Shown: positions 10,063-22,469, numbered from the stretch's first letter. The stretch is DNA of 64,000 nt from Cunninghamia lanceolata (GCA_027924645.1 BSBN01001483.1:310001-374000), one strand, 5' to 3'. Numbers and translations are program-made. The notes: generated by a model from the sequence alone, not told the origin.

Positions 10063-10596
10063 CTAACCTTTGATATCTTTTCTTTCCACATATTCTATGT
10101 CATACTCACTTAGTAGCATTACCCATTTAGCTAGGCAGCCTATTAGAGCTACTTTGCTTAACAAGTATTTGAGTGGATCAATCTTTGCAATTAGCTTGAT
10201 GGAATGTGCAAGCATGTAATGGCGTAGTTTTTGGGAAGAAAGAACTACAGTAAGACAAGATCTTTCGATTTGAGAATATTGTAATTCATACCCCACTAAT
10301 GTATGACTGATGTAATATATTGCCTGTTCTTTGCCTTCATGGTCTTGTTGTGCTAAAAGGGCTCCAAGAGCTATCGATGTTGCAGATATGTAAAGATATA
10401 GTGGCTTGCCTTGGATGGGAGGCATCAAGATAGGTGGATTCATGAGATACTCTTTCAATTTGTAAAATCTTTCTTCACACTTCTCATCCCATCTAAATGG
10501 AATGTTTTTATTAAGTGCTGAGTGAAAGGTTGACACTTGTCTACCAGTTGTGAGATAAATCGATGTATTACCTATAATTTTCCCTATAAAGTCCAC
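10063..10596 (-). pseudogene. pol: Ty3-type RNase H domain (T0)
   Basis: This is the connection and RNase H region normally following reverse transcriptase. It shows FRWDEKCEERFYKLK, LYLYISATSIALGALLAQ, QAIYYISHTL, YSQIERSCL and LRHYML. The first catalytic Asp is replaced (YISATS), as is common in Tat elements whose second RNase H is present. The frame is shared with the following second RNase H; a TAG at 10060-10062 separates them. Confidence 0.85.
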
Positions 10597-11351
10597 AATT
10601 GGGTGATGTTCCTTGGTGGTGGCATCTCCACGAGAGCTTTAACCTTCACAGGATCTACTTCAATTCCATTTGTTGATACTATGAAACCCAAGAGTTTGCC
10701 AGAAGTGACCCCAAACACACACTTTTTTAGATTTAATCAGACCCTGAATTGTTCCAGCCGCTGAAACACTTTCTCTAGGACATCTAAGTGAGATTCCCTT
10801 GTAAGTGACTTGGCAAGGATTTCATCCACATAATCTTCCATGGTGACGTGCATCATGTCGTGGAAGATAGTAGTCATTGCCCTTTGGTATGTGGCTCCTG
10901 CATTCTTCAACCCAAATGGCATGACGTTCCAATAGAAGGTTCCCCATGGACAAGTGAATGCTATCTTATGTTGATCCTTTGGTGCTATTTTGATTTGGTT
11001 GTATCTGGAGAAACCATCCATACGAGAGAGCATAGTGTGTCCAGCTATCAAGTCTATGATGATGTCAATGTTGGGCAATGGGAAATCATCTTTGTGACAG
11101 GCCTTGTTGAGATCTCAAAAATCATTACACAGTTTGACTATACCATTAGGTTTAGATACTGGTACAATGTTTGATACCCACTCTAGATAATCAATTACTC
11201 TAATGAACCCTACATCCAATAGCTTCTTGAGTTCCTCTTTGACTAGTAATGCAACATGTGGATGCATTTTCCTGAGTTTTTGTTTAATAGGTTTAACTCT
11301 AGGATCGAGTGGTAGATGATGCAAGATCAAGTTTGGATCTAACCCGGGCAT
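10597..11351 (-). pseudogene. pol: Reverse transcriptase (T0)
   Basis: Reverse transcriptase motifs appear in order: KLLDVGFIR, PVSKPNGIVKLCNDF, KDDFPLPNID, LSRMDGFSRYNQI, WNVMPFGLKNAGATYQRAM, then the catalytic box as DYVDE. The usual second Asp of YVDD is Glu here (GAA). A TGA after NDF and frame changes past LEQFRV also break it. The domain lies in the frame used by protease and linker upstream. Confidence 0.88.
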
Positions 11352-11516
11352 ATCTACATAGGACCAAGCAAAGATGACCTATTTCCTTTTGAAGAAGGGT
11401 ACAAATTTTGTCTTTTTTGATGGAGTTAGAGACTTGGCAAAGTGTATGATCTTTGGGTTACCTTTTGTGCCAATGTCAACAGGTTCTGTACATTTTACAA
11501 CAATTTGTGACTTCTC

Positions 11517-12596
11517 CTAGTACATGTTGTTGGGGAGAGTGTCAAGTCTTCCATCGTCTGGTGCCTTAGAGAGGTTTTCACCATCATATGTGTCATTTAT
11601 TTCTACTTTTTTGGGATCTGACACTGCCACAGAGAGGTTTTCCCCATCAGATCCATGTTTGATTTTTATATTTTTTTTAAATGGAAGGCTTGGCACCCTC
11701 TCTAACATAAGCTATGGTATTAAGTTCTATGGCGAAGCCAACTTTATGATCTCCCGCGGGTAGGTGGTCTCTTAGTTCCATGTAATCAATGTAGGAATCA
11801 TCGTTCTGGAACATGTCTATTTGGGGGGTTCCTCATAGATCCCAATTGATAAGTTTGGGATGTACCAGGGGAGGGGATCAATAGGTTGATCTGATTCAGT
11901 GGGGGTGATGGTAAGGATGGATACATGATCAGGATTAGGAGTGATATGAACAAGATCTATGATTGTACTCTCTTCAAGATTATTTATCTCGTGGGAACTC
12001 TGACCTTCCTCATAAGTTGTTCTCTCCAGAATTGGCAAATCAAACTCTACTAGTCTAGGCCTTAGAGTTTTTCCCTCATGGTAGGGGCTATATGTGGAAA
12101 CAATATCGATTCCTTTGTCCTCATAAGAATGTTCTAAAAGTTCATCCCATTCATATTCATTATAATCTGTATCACTATTCTCTTGGAGGTTATGGATCTG
12201 TTCCACAAAACAAGTAGTAGCCTTAGCTTTGCCTTTGCCGTAGTCTTTGTATCCTAGCCCTCTTGTGTCATGGGTTGATGATGATGAAGAGGGTTGAATG
12301 AGTTCAGTTATTCCTTCTTTTCTCAAGCTGATGGGACCCTATCCTTCATAGCCCATTTTGTGTAAGATAGATTGACCACGCCCATAGATTTCTATTGGGA
12401 GCTTGGGTAGTTTGTCTTGTGGTGTGTCATCTTCGTCTATGTAGAGCCATTGTAGAACATCTCTTTCTTTGCTTTCATCTAATAGGGTGCCCCATTTGAC
12501 AAAGGGAGCTTTGGGAGGTTTAGGAGGAGCATATGGTTTTGGGAAGGGTCTAGGTAGCCCAAAGGACTTCAAAGATAGAGGCATTTTGCTACGCAA
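11517..12596 (-). pseudogene. PR-RT linker region with G-patch-like motif (T0)
   Basis: This is low-complexity linker sequence in the same frame as protease and reverse transcriptase. It is Pro/Lys-rich at first (PKPYAPPKPPKAPF), then acidic. Around 12390-12300 it reads RGQSILHKMGYEG, a stop, then GPISLRKEGI. This resembles a G-patch, an RNA-binding motif known next to protease in some retroelements. The family assignment is an inference from motif spacing. Confidence 0.5.
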
Positions 12597-12859
12597 AGGG
12601 TATGCTCAATGGAGTACTCTCCTACCCCTGTTTCTTTGATCTTGACCTTCTGCTCTTTGGCCTTTGATGTGGAAGCTTGGGAGCCAAGATCATGCTGGGA
12701 GGTAGAAGATGTGGAAGTTCTATTGTTAGGGATGCTGAAATCTGGCTTTGGTTGGATAGTGTTACAGTGTTGAAAAGGATCAAGATCACCTTGGATGGTG
12801 ATCTCTCGGTCGTTGTGAGGGAACTTGATACATTGATGATATGTGGAAGGTACAACTTA

Positions 12860-13193
12860 TATGTCATATATCCAAGGTCTTCCTAGGAGAAGGTTATATG
12901 CGAGCACCCTGTCAAGGACTTGCAAAAACAACTTCTGTCACTACTGGTCCAATTCTTAATGGTAACACCACAGTTCCTTTGGTTGTTCATTCTTCTTCAT
13001 CATAGGCTTTTATTGTGATCTTCTTTCTTAGATCCACTACATTTTCTGAGAACCCCAATGTAAGGATTAATTTAAGCATGCAAATGTTCAAACCTACTCC
13101 TCCATCAATGAGTACCCTTTTGATGCGATGTTTATTAATGAAGACTTCAATGTGTAATGAGGTGTTATGGGGTTGAGATATGGATAGATCATC
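12860..13193 (-). pseudogene. pro: Aspartic protease domain (T0)
   Basis: This would be the polyprotein-processing protease. The active-site region reads VLIDGGVGLNIC near 13105, with DGG in place of DSG/DTG as seen in Tat-like proteases. It is followed by LGFSENVVDLRKKI, then stops after AYDEEE and near the flap. It directly follows gag in the same frame. Confidence 0.7.
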
Positions 13194-15264
13194 CTATTCA
13201 GTGAATGATAGGATGTTAGGTGAGGTAAGATGACCTACCATGGCTTGAATTTTCTCTTGGGCCAAGTTGATGGGCACAGTGGTTTCTACTAGGGCTTTAT
13301 CAAGGATCTCATTGTGGGCTAGTGATAGATGCAACAACTCTAATATGGATATATTGGCCAAAGTCTTTTGTAGTTGGTCAATGATGCTATACTTGTCGGG
13401 GGTAGATGGTGAGGACAATGACCTTGGAGGGAGTGTGTGTAAGGTGCCTTTCCCACTACGGGTAGTGATATTGCAATCAGATTTGGAGTTGGAATCTGCT
13501 TGTTTGTTAAATGTGATCCCATTGATTTTTGGGATATGCTCTAATATGCAATTAATGGTGTACTCGAATGGCACGTTTGTGTAGTTAGAATCATTGTTCT
13601 TGTTATTGTGATTTGGCCGGTTGTTATTGTTGTTGTTGGGAGGGTTCTACCTGTTGTGGTTAAGGAGCGGATCCTTGAATGCCACATGTGATTCGTTAGA
13701 GGGATGATCTTTTGTGCCCACATGATTTTGATCTAGTAGATCTTGTATGACATTTTTCAAGCAGATACAATCATTAGCTATATGGCCTTTGCCTCTATGG
13801 TACTCACAAAAATTGGTATCCTTCCACCAAGGAGGTTTGACTTGAGGTTCATAGTCACTTACGAAGGGAAGGGTGATCTCATTGTTTGCTAATATCTTTC
13901 TCAAAGTGGACTCATATGACTCCCCCAGTGGTGTAAATTTTTGTCTATTTTGAAAGTTGTACCATTGTCTCGATTCATTTGATGAAGGTTTGCTCGGTGT
14001 TGCATTGTTTGATGCTCCTTTGAGATTAAAAATTGGTTGTTTAGGAGCTTCTACTTTAGCATCAGCCACTCCATCGTTGATGATGTTCTTGTTTTTGGTC
14101 CAGAATTTTGACTTATCTGTGGTATAGTTTGAGTTAGGACTATCTTTGAACAATTTTATTTGTCCTTTTTCAATCATAGCTTTTTCGATGAATAACCCCA
14201 TCTCAATGACTTTCGTAAATGTGGTAGGGCAGTGGATCTGAATTTGATAGCTAAGATCAGGATTGAGATTATGGACAAACATTTCAAGCATTTGTTTTTC
14301 TAGTATGTGATGAGGACACTTTCTAGTGAGTTGCCTCCACCTTTGTAAGAATGCAGCGAAGGATTCGCCATTCTTTTGTTTTGTGTTGCAAAGGTCAACA
14401 TAGATACCTCATGTTCGATATTATATGAGAAGCATGTTACAAATTTGTTCACTAACACGTCAAAGGTACAGATACTAGAGGGAAGTCGAGAGAACCACTC
14501 CATGGCTTTCCCTCCTAGAGATCTAGGGAAGAGTCTCATGAGAAAAGTTTCATTGTGGGCCACCTCTAGACATGCAGCACTGAATTCTCTAATGTGGTCT
14601 CTAGTGTCACCCTTTCCTCTATACTTGTCAAATTTTGGAACTTCAAATCTAAGGGGAAAGGGGATCATTTTCAAGCTCTTGTCAAAGGGATATGGCAAGA
14701 TATCCTCCAATGAATAATGTTTAGTGGATGTCCCTATTTGGAGGTCCACTAATTGTTGTTGTAGGGTTTGAACTTGTTTTGTCAACATCTCTAAAGGTGT
14801 GGTTGAGTCTGTAGTTTTTTTCCCTTTGTCTGTGTCAAGGGTTCTTTCCTCACATGTGTTATCTTCATGGATTCTTTCTTCTTCAGTTTCTTTCAATGCT
14901 GTGATGTCAAAGTCTTTGGGGAGCTTAACTCCTTGGTTTGCTAGGTGAAGGAAAAAATTTTTAGGGTCTTGGTTGAGTACTTTGTCCATCATACATTGAA
15001 ATTTCTATCTTGGAGAGCTTTTTGTAAGTCCTCGTGAGATATCTCCTCATCACTGTCATGAGGGGATACAATTATGTTGGATGTTCCAGCCATTTCAATT
15101 TGTTTTTGTTTTTGGGATCTAGTTAGTACCATGCGAGGTGATTTGGAATGGGGTGGGGTGAAATCAGATGTTTTTGTAAGATGTGTTTGGAGGTTGTAGT
15201 GAAGGGGATACTTGTGGTGAGAAGATTTGAACAATGGTTTTCTTTGATCAATGGTGTCAAACAA
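13194..15264 (-). pseudogene. gag: gag (T0)
   Basis: Pieces in order on the minus strand: 15264-14989 (start MFDTIDQRK, KSPRMVLTRSQK), 14992-14300 (RFEVPKFDKYRGKGDTRDHI, then the gag core ETFLMRLFPRSLGGKAMEWF), 14291-13647 and 13574-13194. The third piece has the Tat-type zinc motif CEYHRGKGHIANDC near 13800. Two frame changes (near 14990 and 14295) and a stop at 13647-13649 break what was one reading frame. Confidence 0.85.
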
Positions 15265-17423
15265 GTCAGTTGATACAAAATGGTAGCCAAAAGTAAGGAT
15301 GGTTGGAATCTGATTACTTGGTAGAGACTAATTTTGCACCAAAACAAACTAGTGAAGTTCTGAGAGAGAAGGATGATAGTTCCTGATAGTGGAGAGTGAT
15401 GTTTGAGTCTGATATGATCAGTAAATTGCCTTGTGGTAACCTAGTTTTGATACTTTGACTTGTTTTTGGGAAGTTTTGTGAAAATTTTGATAGGGTGATT
15501 AGCAGAAAAGAGGGTATGCTGCGGAAATGGATGGGAAAACTAACTGCACAGTTAATTTGATCTCAGAAAATGAAACAAGGCTGAAATGGGTGTCCAAAAA
15601 GGTAAATGTTTTTTTGGCAAACTGTATGGAAGTGTTCACTATGATAGATGTGCATAAATAGATGCGTAGGAACAAAGCATACAGTAGCAACATGAAGTAC
15701 ATGCGCAGATCTGGTGAAAAGCAAATGTGCTGGAACAGAGTATAAATGCACAGCAACAGGAGGTATATGCGCAGGTCTAGTAAAAAAATAGATGCGCAAC
15801 GGCAATGTGTAAAAGCGTAGCAGAATAGTGCAAATGCACAATAGAAGACAGATGCGTAGCTGGATGAAGCAAATGCGCGACATGATGAATCAAATGCATA
15901 GAATTTGTCTATTTTCCCTATTTTTGACTATTTTTGACTTGGTAAAGGCACGTTTTTCAATGGTTTGAATGTTTTTGGGTTCTTTGTATGAATGTTGCTC
16001 TTTTTTATTTTGTTTCTTTGATTATGGAAAGAAAGACACATCACACAAAGAATATTTTCATGATTGTTTGATTTTTTTTTGTTCCTTTTTTTTTTTAACA
16101 ACAAATGCAAGCATGATCCTAAGGTTGGCTAGGATAGTATTCAATGAATTCCAACTTGGTTTTTACACCAGCCACTTGCATAAAGGCATACATCTAATAG
16201 CTTGGTAGCACCGGCTCCCCTCCACAGCACTCACTTCTCACGCATACCAAGCTATAGTTCCTCTGAAGAGTTGAACTTTTATGTCTCTACACTGAATGAG
16301 TGTGTGACATTAGATGGATCTAGAGAATGTTTTCCTCTTGTGTCACCGAATAGGGGATTTTGGCTTCTACAAACAATGGATATGTAGTAAGGGCAACTGT
16401 TCGAGTGGTTATACTTGCGGCAACGCTACTCTCCATTATGGAGTCTCCCAACCTGCAAGGGTTGCTCCTTGCGAGGTTTATGGGGAGGTTGACTATTGGT
16501 ATAACTAATCTACACTTTTTTCTTGAAGCTTTCACCTCAAACACAATTTATTTATAGTGGATCAGAAGAGATTGATGTTAGCTTGTTACCACTTAAGGTC
16601 ATCCCGCTTGGAAGGAAGGAATTCCAAGGGTAGGCCTCTCTAAAGGAAACACATGTGAAATGATGATTCTAGAGTTTTGTTCACCCAGTTAAGGGGAGAG
16701 CATGGTCCTATCATCATTCCAAAATCACAAAAAACACCGGTTCTTTCCTCCTAGTTAAAAAGAGAAAAACTAGATGAGTTACTCTACTTGGGCACACAAG
16801 ATTTGTTAACTTTGAAAAAGCTTTTGAAAGAAATTGTTCAATTTTAATCCTCTTAGTTGGGACTATGTTCAAGTTGTGATGCAACAAGTACAAATTACTT
16901 CCCTCCTATTTAGAATCTAAGTGAAATTTGCAAGAACAAGTTTAATTACTTCCTTTGCTATTGAGATCCAGATGAGAGTTAACCATGCAACTATATGTCT
17001 AACCAGCTCTTAACCTGTAAGGTGGATCTGAGAATATTCCTGCAAATAATGTTAGTGTTACAAATATCTTGAGAAATAGCCCAAAAAACCCCAACAGAAA
17101 GAATGCGCAGATACAATTAATGTATGCATAGATACAAATGCGTAGTTACAGAGAATACATGTGCATAAATAGAGAATAAATGTGGAGGTTTAACATATGT
17201 GTAGTTATAAAGAGTGTATGCATCGTAATAGAGAATAGATACATAGATCTGATAGATGCACTGAAACAGTGAATAAATGTGCTGGAACAGTGAATAGATG
17301 CGCAAGTCTGACAAATGCGTAGCAACAAAGAGTGGATGCACAACAATAGTGAGTGGATACGCAGAAACATCCTCTGTAATGATTCTACCACAAAAACTCA
17401 ATTTTGAAGTTAAATTGGGGCAA
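15265..17423 (-). other. Long leader of T0 with two clusters of degenerate ATGCGCAG repeats
   Basis: 2.2 kb without a credible gene between primer site and gag. Clusters at about 15640-15905 and 17100-17380 consist of short units around ATGCGYAG or ATGTGCAG, spaced roughly 15-30 bp. Between them lie a T-rich tract near 16070-16100 and a short inverted repeat (TAGCTTGGTA at 16198, TACCAAGCTA at 16245). Short ORFs here are repeat by-products. Confidence 0.55.
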
Positions 17424-17447
17424 GGGCCCCATAGTGGGCACCAAAAA
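17424..17447 (-). other. Primer-binding site of T0
   Basis: Directly after the LTR terminus ATAACA the minus strand reads TTTTTGGTGCCCACTATGGG, of the TGGTGCCCACCGTGGGG type common in plant Ty3/gypsy elements. Confidence 0.7.
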
Positions 17448-19344
17448 TGTTATCAAAAAATGTGGTTAACAGTATTAAACTATCAATAATCCAACAATAT
17501 CAATGAAATAAGAACAAACAAGATCAAACACAAAAGGAACAATACCTTGCAAACCTCTTTTATTCTGTGACTTCCATTGGTTGCCTATCTCGAATTTGAT
17601 CTCGTTTGTGAATAGAGCCCTCAGAAGGTGCACTTCCTTGCTTTTTTCCAAGATGACAATGGAGAATAGCTGTTGATAGGTTTTGCAATGAAGAGGATCT
17701 TCACAATGCAATGATAATGGTGATCTCAAGCTATGAAGTGATTTGTACCAAAGGTGCACTGTGATTCCTGTAGAGTAACTTTATAAAAACTTGGATTCTT
17801 CAAATGGAGGAATAGGGGTTGTATTTATAGATTTGTGAGAAAGAAGATCAATGGTATAGAATGAATAAGAAGAACAATGGTTGAGAAAATTTGAGAGGAT
17901 GTGCGCGAATAGGGAGAGGACAAGTGTCCTGCTCTATCTTGCATCAGGGGAGTTAACATAATAGATTGAAGAGTTAACTAAGATGATTGGCCAGCTAATA
18001 GAATTGAATGGAGAGATAAGTGGGCTGATTGGGGGGTTGACTGAGATGATTGAACAGTGAACTCAGATGACCAATTAGTTAACAGATTTGATTGAGTTAA
18101 CTAATTTGACTGGAGGAGAAATAGGACATGTGTTTGAGGGGATATTAGCTAATTAAATATTGAAATATTTAATTACATGTGCACATGAATTAATTGAATT
18201 ATTTTTGGTATTAATTCAATTTTGGAGGAAATAGATAATTTAAATAAATATTTGGATTTATTTAAATATAGAGAATGAGAAGAAATAATTAAATAATTCG
18301 GTATTATTTAATTTAGAATGATTTTAGAAGAATTTAGAGGATTTTAATTAAATAAATGGTTCTTATTTAATTTTTGGAGAAATGTGAATCAAATAAATAA
18401 ATTTATTTATTTATAGAGGAATAAGAATGAAATAAATATTTAAAATATTTATTTAGATAGAGTCGTGTCACTTTTAGGTGTATACACATGGAATGACATG
18501 CAACCATAAATACATAAGAAGGCAACTACAACTATGAAAATAAACACTATCGACACCATCAAAACACCATAAACCCAACTCAAACTAATAGAGCAAAACA
18601 CTAAAAAATGTTGAACTTATCTGAATCTTTAATGCAAATGTAACCTCTGAGTGAGATTACCCTCTAAAATCCAAAGCTAAATAGCCTTAGACAATTTGAA
18701 AACCTCAAACAAACGCCCAAGAGTCTCTAGCTTCAATAGATGCATTTGAAAATACACATGCTAAACAACTTCGTGAAGAAAATGATCAAACAACAATAAT
18801 CCTTCAAAATGAAAGCCTTTGTTTTTTATATGTTATTTCCAAGTTGGGCACCCAAATCCCAATGCCATGCTTTCTGGAAAAGCATTATTAATTCCCAAAA
18901 TAATCTTTTCTAAAAAACTCCACCACTCCAAGTTGTCGGTTCAACCAAAAAAGCCATAAATGGAGAGATTTCCCATAACATAAAAAATCTTCTTTTTTGC
19001 TCCATAAATCTCAATGCCTTGCTTTATACATATATTTATTTAATATTTATTTTCTAGGATTTGGAAGTTGCACCTAACAATATAATATTAAATAAATATC
19101 ATTTCTCAATGTAACCTTGTGATCTTGACCTTCTATTTTCCACAAACACACCTCACTTGTGTTAGTACCACTAAAATATTTATTAATTTAATATTTATTT
19201 GTCTAAGGTATGAATATTGCATTAGAACAATATAAATATTAAATAATAATATTTTCCAAAGTTGTCCTTTTACCTTTGACTTACTATCTTGGAACAGTGA
19301 GGACTTACTATTTTTAGTAAGTGTTATTTTTGGAAAAAGGGACA
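17448..19344 (-). repeat. LTR of T0, 1,897 bp
   Basis: It starts TGTCCC at 19344, after a polypurine tract, and ends ATAACA at 17448, next to the primer site. Its first 48 bases recur identically at 22469-22422. The middle (about 18130-18470) is extremely AT-rich with repeated TTAATTAAATAA-type words. No credible coding sequence. Confidence 0.75.
17822..17829 (-). promoter_or_regulatory. LTR TATA box (T0)
   Basis: CTATAAATAC on the minus strand, about 375 bp before the LTR end, fits an LTR promoter with R and U5 downstream. Confidence 0.5.
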
Positions 19345-19385
19345 TGACAATTCCTCCCTCCAAAGATTGCTTGTCCTCAAGCAAT
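19345..19385 (-). other. Polypurine tract and upstream stem-loop (T0)
   Basis: On the minus strand an 8-bp perfect stem, ATTGCTTG-AGGA-CAAGCAAT (19385-19366), is followed by TTTGGAGGGAGGAATTGTCA and then the LTR start. The purine-rich stretch is the plus-strand primer; the conserved-looking stem-loop just before it is of unknown role. Confidence 0.6.
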
Positions 19386-20271
19386 ACAAACTCAAATTCC
19401 TTAAGATCCATTGTGCACATGTGATAAGTCATGCTATACTTCTCAAAAAGCCTTGCTCCTATACTTGTTAAATAAGACAACTGTTTCCAAAGAATACAAT
19501 GCAAACATGGAGATTTTGATTCTTTAGTGACCATACCCTGTGCCAAATAGAAGTGTCCATATAATCTAGGCTCTTGGTTGTGCAAATATTTGGTGCATTT
19601 TCCCCAATACTCAAACTGATCTGTAGACTCACTAAATGTAGTTTTGACCAACATCCTTCTTGACATCCAAGGAACTTTCAGAGTAGTGGGCCTAAGTTGA
19701 GTGATATTGATGTAACAATCATCAAGATATAACCAACTAATCAATGCTATAAATTGGTATGTAATATGTCTCCCCTTACTTCGCATCAATATCATTTCTT
19801 CCACAACTTGCCTCTTTAGTGGTGCATGAGCACTAATATGTGACAAGTCAATCCTAGAACCTTTGTAACTTCTCTCCATGATATAAATCTGTTTAGTGCT
19901 GCTATTAGGACTATTATAACATCCACTACATCCTCTATAACAACAAGTACATCTTTGGGAAAAAACAACCATTTCTATCTTCAAAACATTGAAATATACA
20001 TGGCTGAATTACACACTAGTTGGCCCAAACTTTACCTCAACTTGAGGGATGGTACCTTCAGCTTTATTGGCTGATCTATAATGGAAAAATATTTATAGAA
20101 GGATGGAAAATAAGATCATGTAACAATAGCATGTACACCACCATTTTCCAAAAACTAGATCTGCAACCAATAGTTCATTATGTTTCCATTGTATGTATGT
20201 AAGAGCACTAGGTAGTTTGTACCATAAACATCTGAAACTACTTACTGTGTCACAAATATGATTTTTATAGC
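19386..20271 (-). other. Downstream internal segment of T0 before the polypurine tract
   Basis: Continues the 3' internal region after the unidentified ORF. A 283-codon frame on the minus strand (19984-19133) runs across the polypurine tract into the LTR, so I do not regard it as a gene as such. Parts of it (VPWMSRRMLVKTTF, QEPRLYGHFYLAQG) read as protein and may be frame-shifted continuation of the upstream ORF. Confidence 0.35.
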
Positions 20272-22335
20272 CTATAGGAATGTTATAATAGTTAATGCAT
20301 CCTTCACAACAACAAAATGTAACTTGGAAATAGTTACCTCTTTTACCTTCGAATGGTGGAAATATACCCTGTTGAAAACAACACTAATTGTTCCATACTC
20401 TATCTCAATTTGAATATTGTTAAATGCAACTTCAAGGTCTAATTTGGAACAACAATGGTATAGTTGAGGAGAAGAAATAGTCATCATATGATAGCATAAA
20501 ATATTCCCCCAAACTCTGGATCTCAAATATGAAAATAAAGGTTCATTCTCATGGAAAACTATGCATTCTTTGATTCCCTCCATTAGCTCATTCATTTTTT
20601 GCTGCTGATCATTTAGATCATGCCTATCTAAGTAGGTGATGTCAATCTCCCCTATAAATACTTTGGCAATACACAAATGCTCCCAAACAATTTTCCAAGT
20701 CTTGTTGGAGATCAAAATATCATCATCATAATCAAAATCTCTTACCTCCTCTTCCTTGGGATGAGACCAAGGTATGCTCAAAATTTGTCTCCTCTTTCCC
20801 ACATTGTAGTCATGATAATTACCTTGTATTCCAAGGACTCTTATCATGTTGTTCAAATCTCTAGCACTTGAAACATGGTTTAGACCAAATTGTAAGTGGG
20901 CTGGAAGGTGGCTATAACAGTCATAGTTAGCTTGAATTTTCCTTTCAACCAACAATATATCAGCTAGGATCTTGGGACTTAGTATCTCCAAAGGATGAAG
21001 CTTCTTACACATAGTATGAGGCAAAAATATCTTCCCAAATCCATGGATGTAACATTGCATTCTTTTACTAAAAATCAGAAATATAATATTCAGGAACCAC
21101 CTTGAATTAGCTGCAAATACCTCAACCATGGAGATAGGCTTGAAACTCCTCCACTTTGTGACTGAAAACTCTTCTTGGTCTTTTGAAGAGGTCATGAATG
21201 TCTCCCATTGATATTTCATCCACATAACTATGACAACTTTTGGAGATCCATCTTCAATTCCTTGAAGCTCTGCCTCCCTTCTCTTGGATTCCAACCCCAT
21301 AGTGAACTTTCCTCTAGAAGGCATCATAACAAACTTAGTCACAATATATTGAGTATAAAAAAGACACTTATTTTTCTTACCCACATCTAACATCAAGCTT
21401 CCCAAAAGGACTATCTCCATTTGGCTATCACTCATGATCTTGTCTTCAATTTTGGTACTTGGCTCCCACAAGTGATCTATAAAATGCGAACATTGGTCCT
21501 TTACAATGTGGTTAGTAAGCACAAAAAATCCCATATGATCCCTTATAGATTCTCTTTCAATCCAAATGCAAAGAATGGTGAACTCAATATTAATACCTCT
21601 ATTCAATTTGACTCTCAAGAGATCATTTTTGTTAACATGCTTCCCATGGTGACCAAAATTTTGTACTAATATAAGAGGAAACACCAAATCTAAAATATGA
21701 TAATTATTTTCATAGCTCAGGTTACTCATAATGAGCTCATCCTCCTGTGTTGAGATGTGGATTGTTGAGATACCCTCAATATTGCCATCCTTGAAACTCA
21801 AAAGATCTCCTTCAAAAGCATGTCCACTCACCACACTACTCCCAAATCTAATCATTGTCTTTCCTTTCAAAATTTGGGGGATTAATTCATGTCCATTCTT
21901 CCTGGACTCTTCAATCTATATGTTGGATTTGGATAGATCACTTGGATCCCATACTCTCATGCATAGGCCATTATGGATTCTTTCATCCTCCATGTGTTTC
22001 TTTTCATGATTGTGATAAAATTGTAATGATAAATTATCAAGCATGAGATCTTTTCCAATATTATTACTTCCATTACATAAGCTATAATCATGAAGACAAT
22101 CAATTAGTATACCACTAATTGCTGATCCAAAATTTTCAGCAAGTTGAATTCTGATATTAGTGTTTGGTGATGAAATTACCTTATGTGCATGTCTCTCAAT
22201 GGGGTCATCCAGAAACTCCTCATAAACTATGAAATTATCTTTTCTTTCATAGGAGTGTTCTACATGCAAGTCTTCCCTTATTGAAACCTCAAATACAATA
22301 TCATCAACCTCACTTTTGTATTCAACAAGTGACAC
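20272..22335 (-). pseudogene. Unidentified ORF in the 3' internal segment of T0
   Basis: Not recognised. One frame runs from 22335 to 20272 with a single TAG at 21916-21918, giving about 690 codons; it continues from KSNI into IEESRKNGHELIPQ. The protein has no zinc motif, transmembrane stretch or catalytic signature that I can identify. It lies after the position of pol and before the polypurine tract, where several plant Ty3/gypsy lineages carry extra ORFs. Stretches such as FGSSVVSGHAFEGDLLSF and GFFVLTNHIVKDQCSHF look like genuine protein rather than antisense noise. Codon decay elsewhere in T0 suggests the original was longer. Confidence 0.45.
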
Positions 22336-22421
22336 TTCCTTCTGGACTTCACCACTATTCTCCTACAATTCTAACTTTTCTTTTTACTGCACCATCACCA
22401 TCTCTTCCATATCTTGAATTT

Positions 22422-22469
22422 GTGAGGACTTACTATTTTTAGTAAGTGTTATTTTTGGAAAAAGGGACA
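22422..22469 (-). repeat. 48-bp LTR-start fragment of T0
   Basis: Identical to 19297-19344. On the minus strand it begins TGTCCCTTTTTCC and is then joined directly to internal sequence, so the rest of this LTR copy is deleted. Its outer edge abuts the LTR of C+. Confidence 0.85.

Larger units (their letters stand above)
8795..22469 (-). mobile_element. T0: degenerate, rearranged Tat-type Ty3/gypsy element
   Basis: On the minus strand the order is: 48 bp of LTR start (22469-22422), an internal 3' segment with an unidentified ORF, a polypurine tract, a full 1,897-bp LTR (19344-17448), a primer site, a long leader, then gag, PR, RT, RNase H, archaeal-type RNase H and a truncated integrase. The middle LTR is thus preceded by 3' internal sequence and followed by 5' internal sequence. 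This is expected after recombination between tandem copies that share an LTR. Many stops and frame changes show it is old. Confidence 0.75.

Noticed and set aside
15499..15883. Minus-strand ORFs rich in Leu, Cys and His in the T0 leader
   Set aside because: They are produced by the ATGCGCAG-type repeat cluster and have no homologous domain.
17100..17380. CRISPR-like array
   Set aside because: Units are degenerate and irregularly spaced, in a plant retrotransposon leader.
17424..17447. tRNA gene fragments near the primer-binding sites
   Set aside because: Only 12-18 bases complementary to a tRNA 3' end are present, as expected of primer sites; no tRNA fold.
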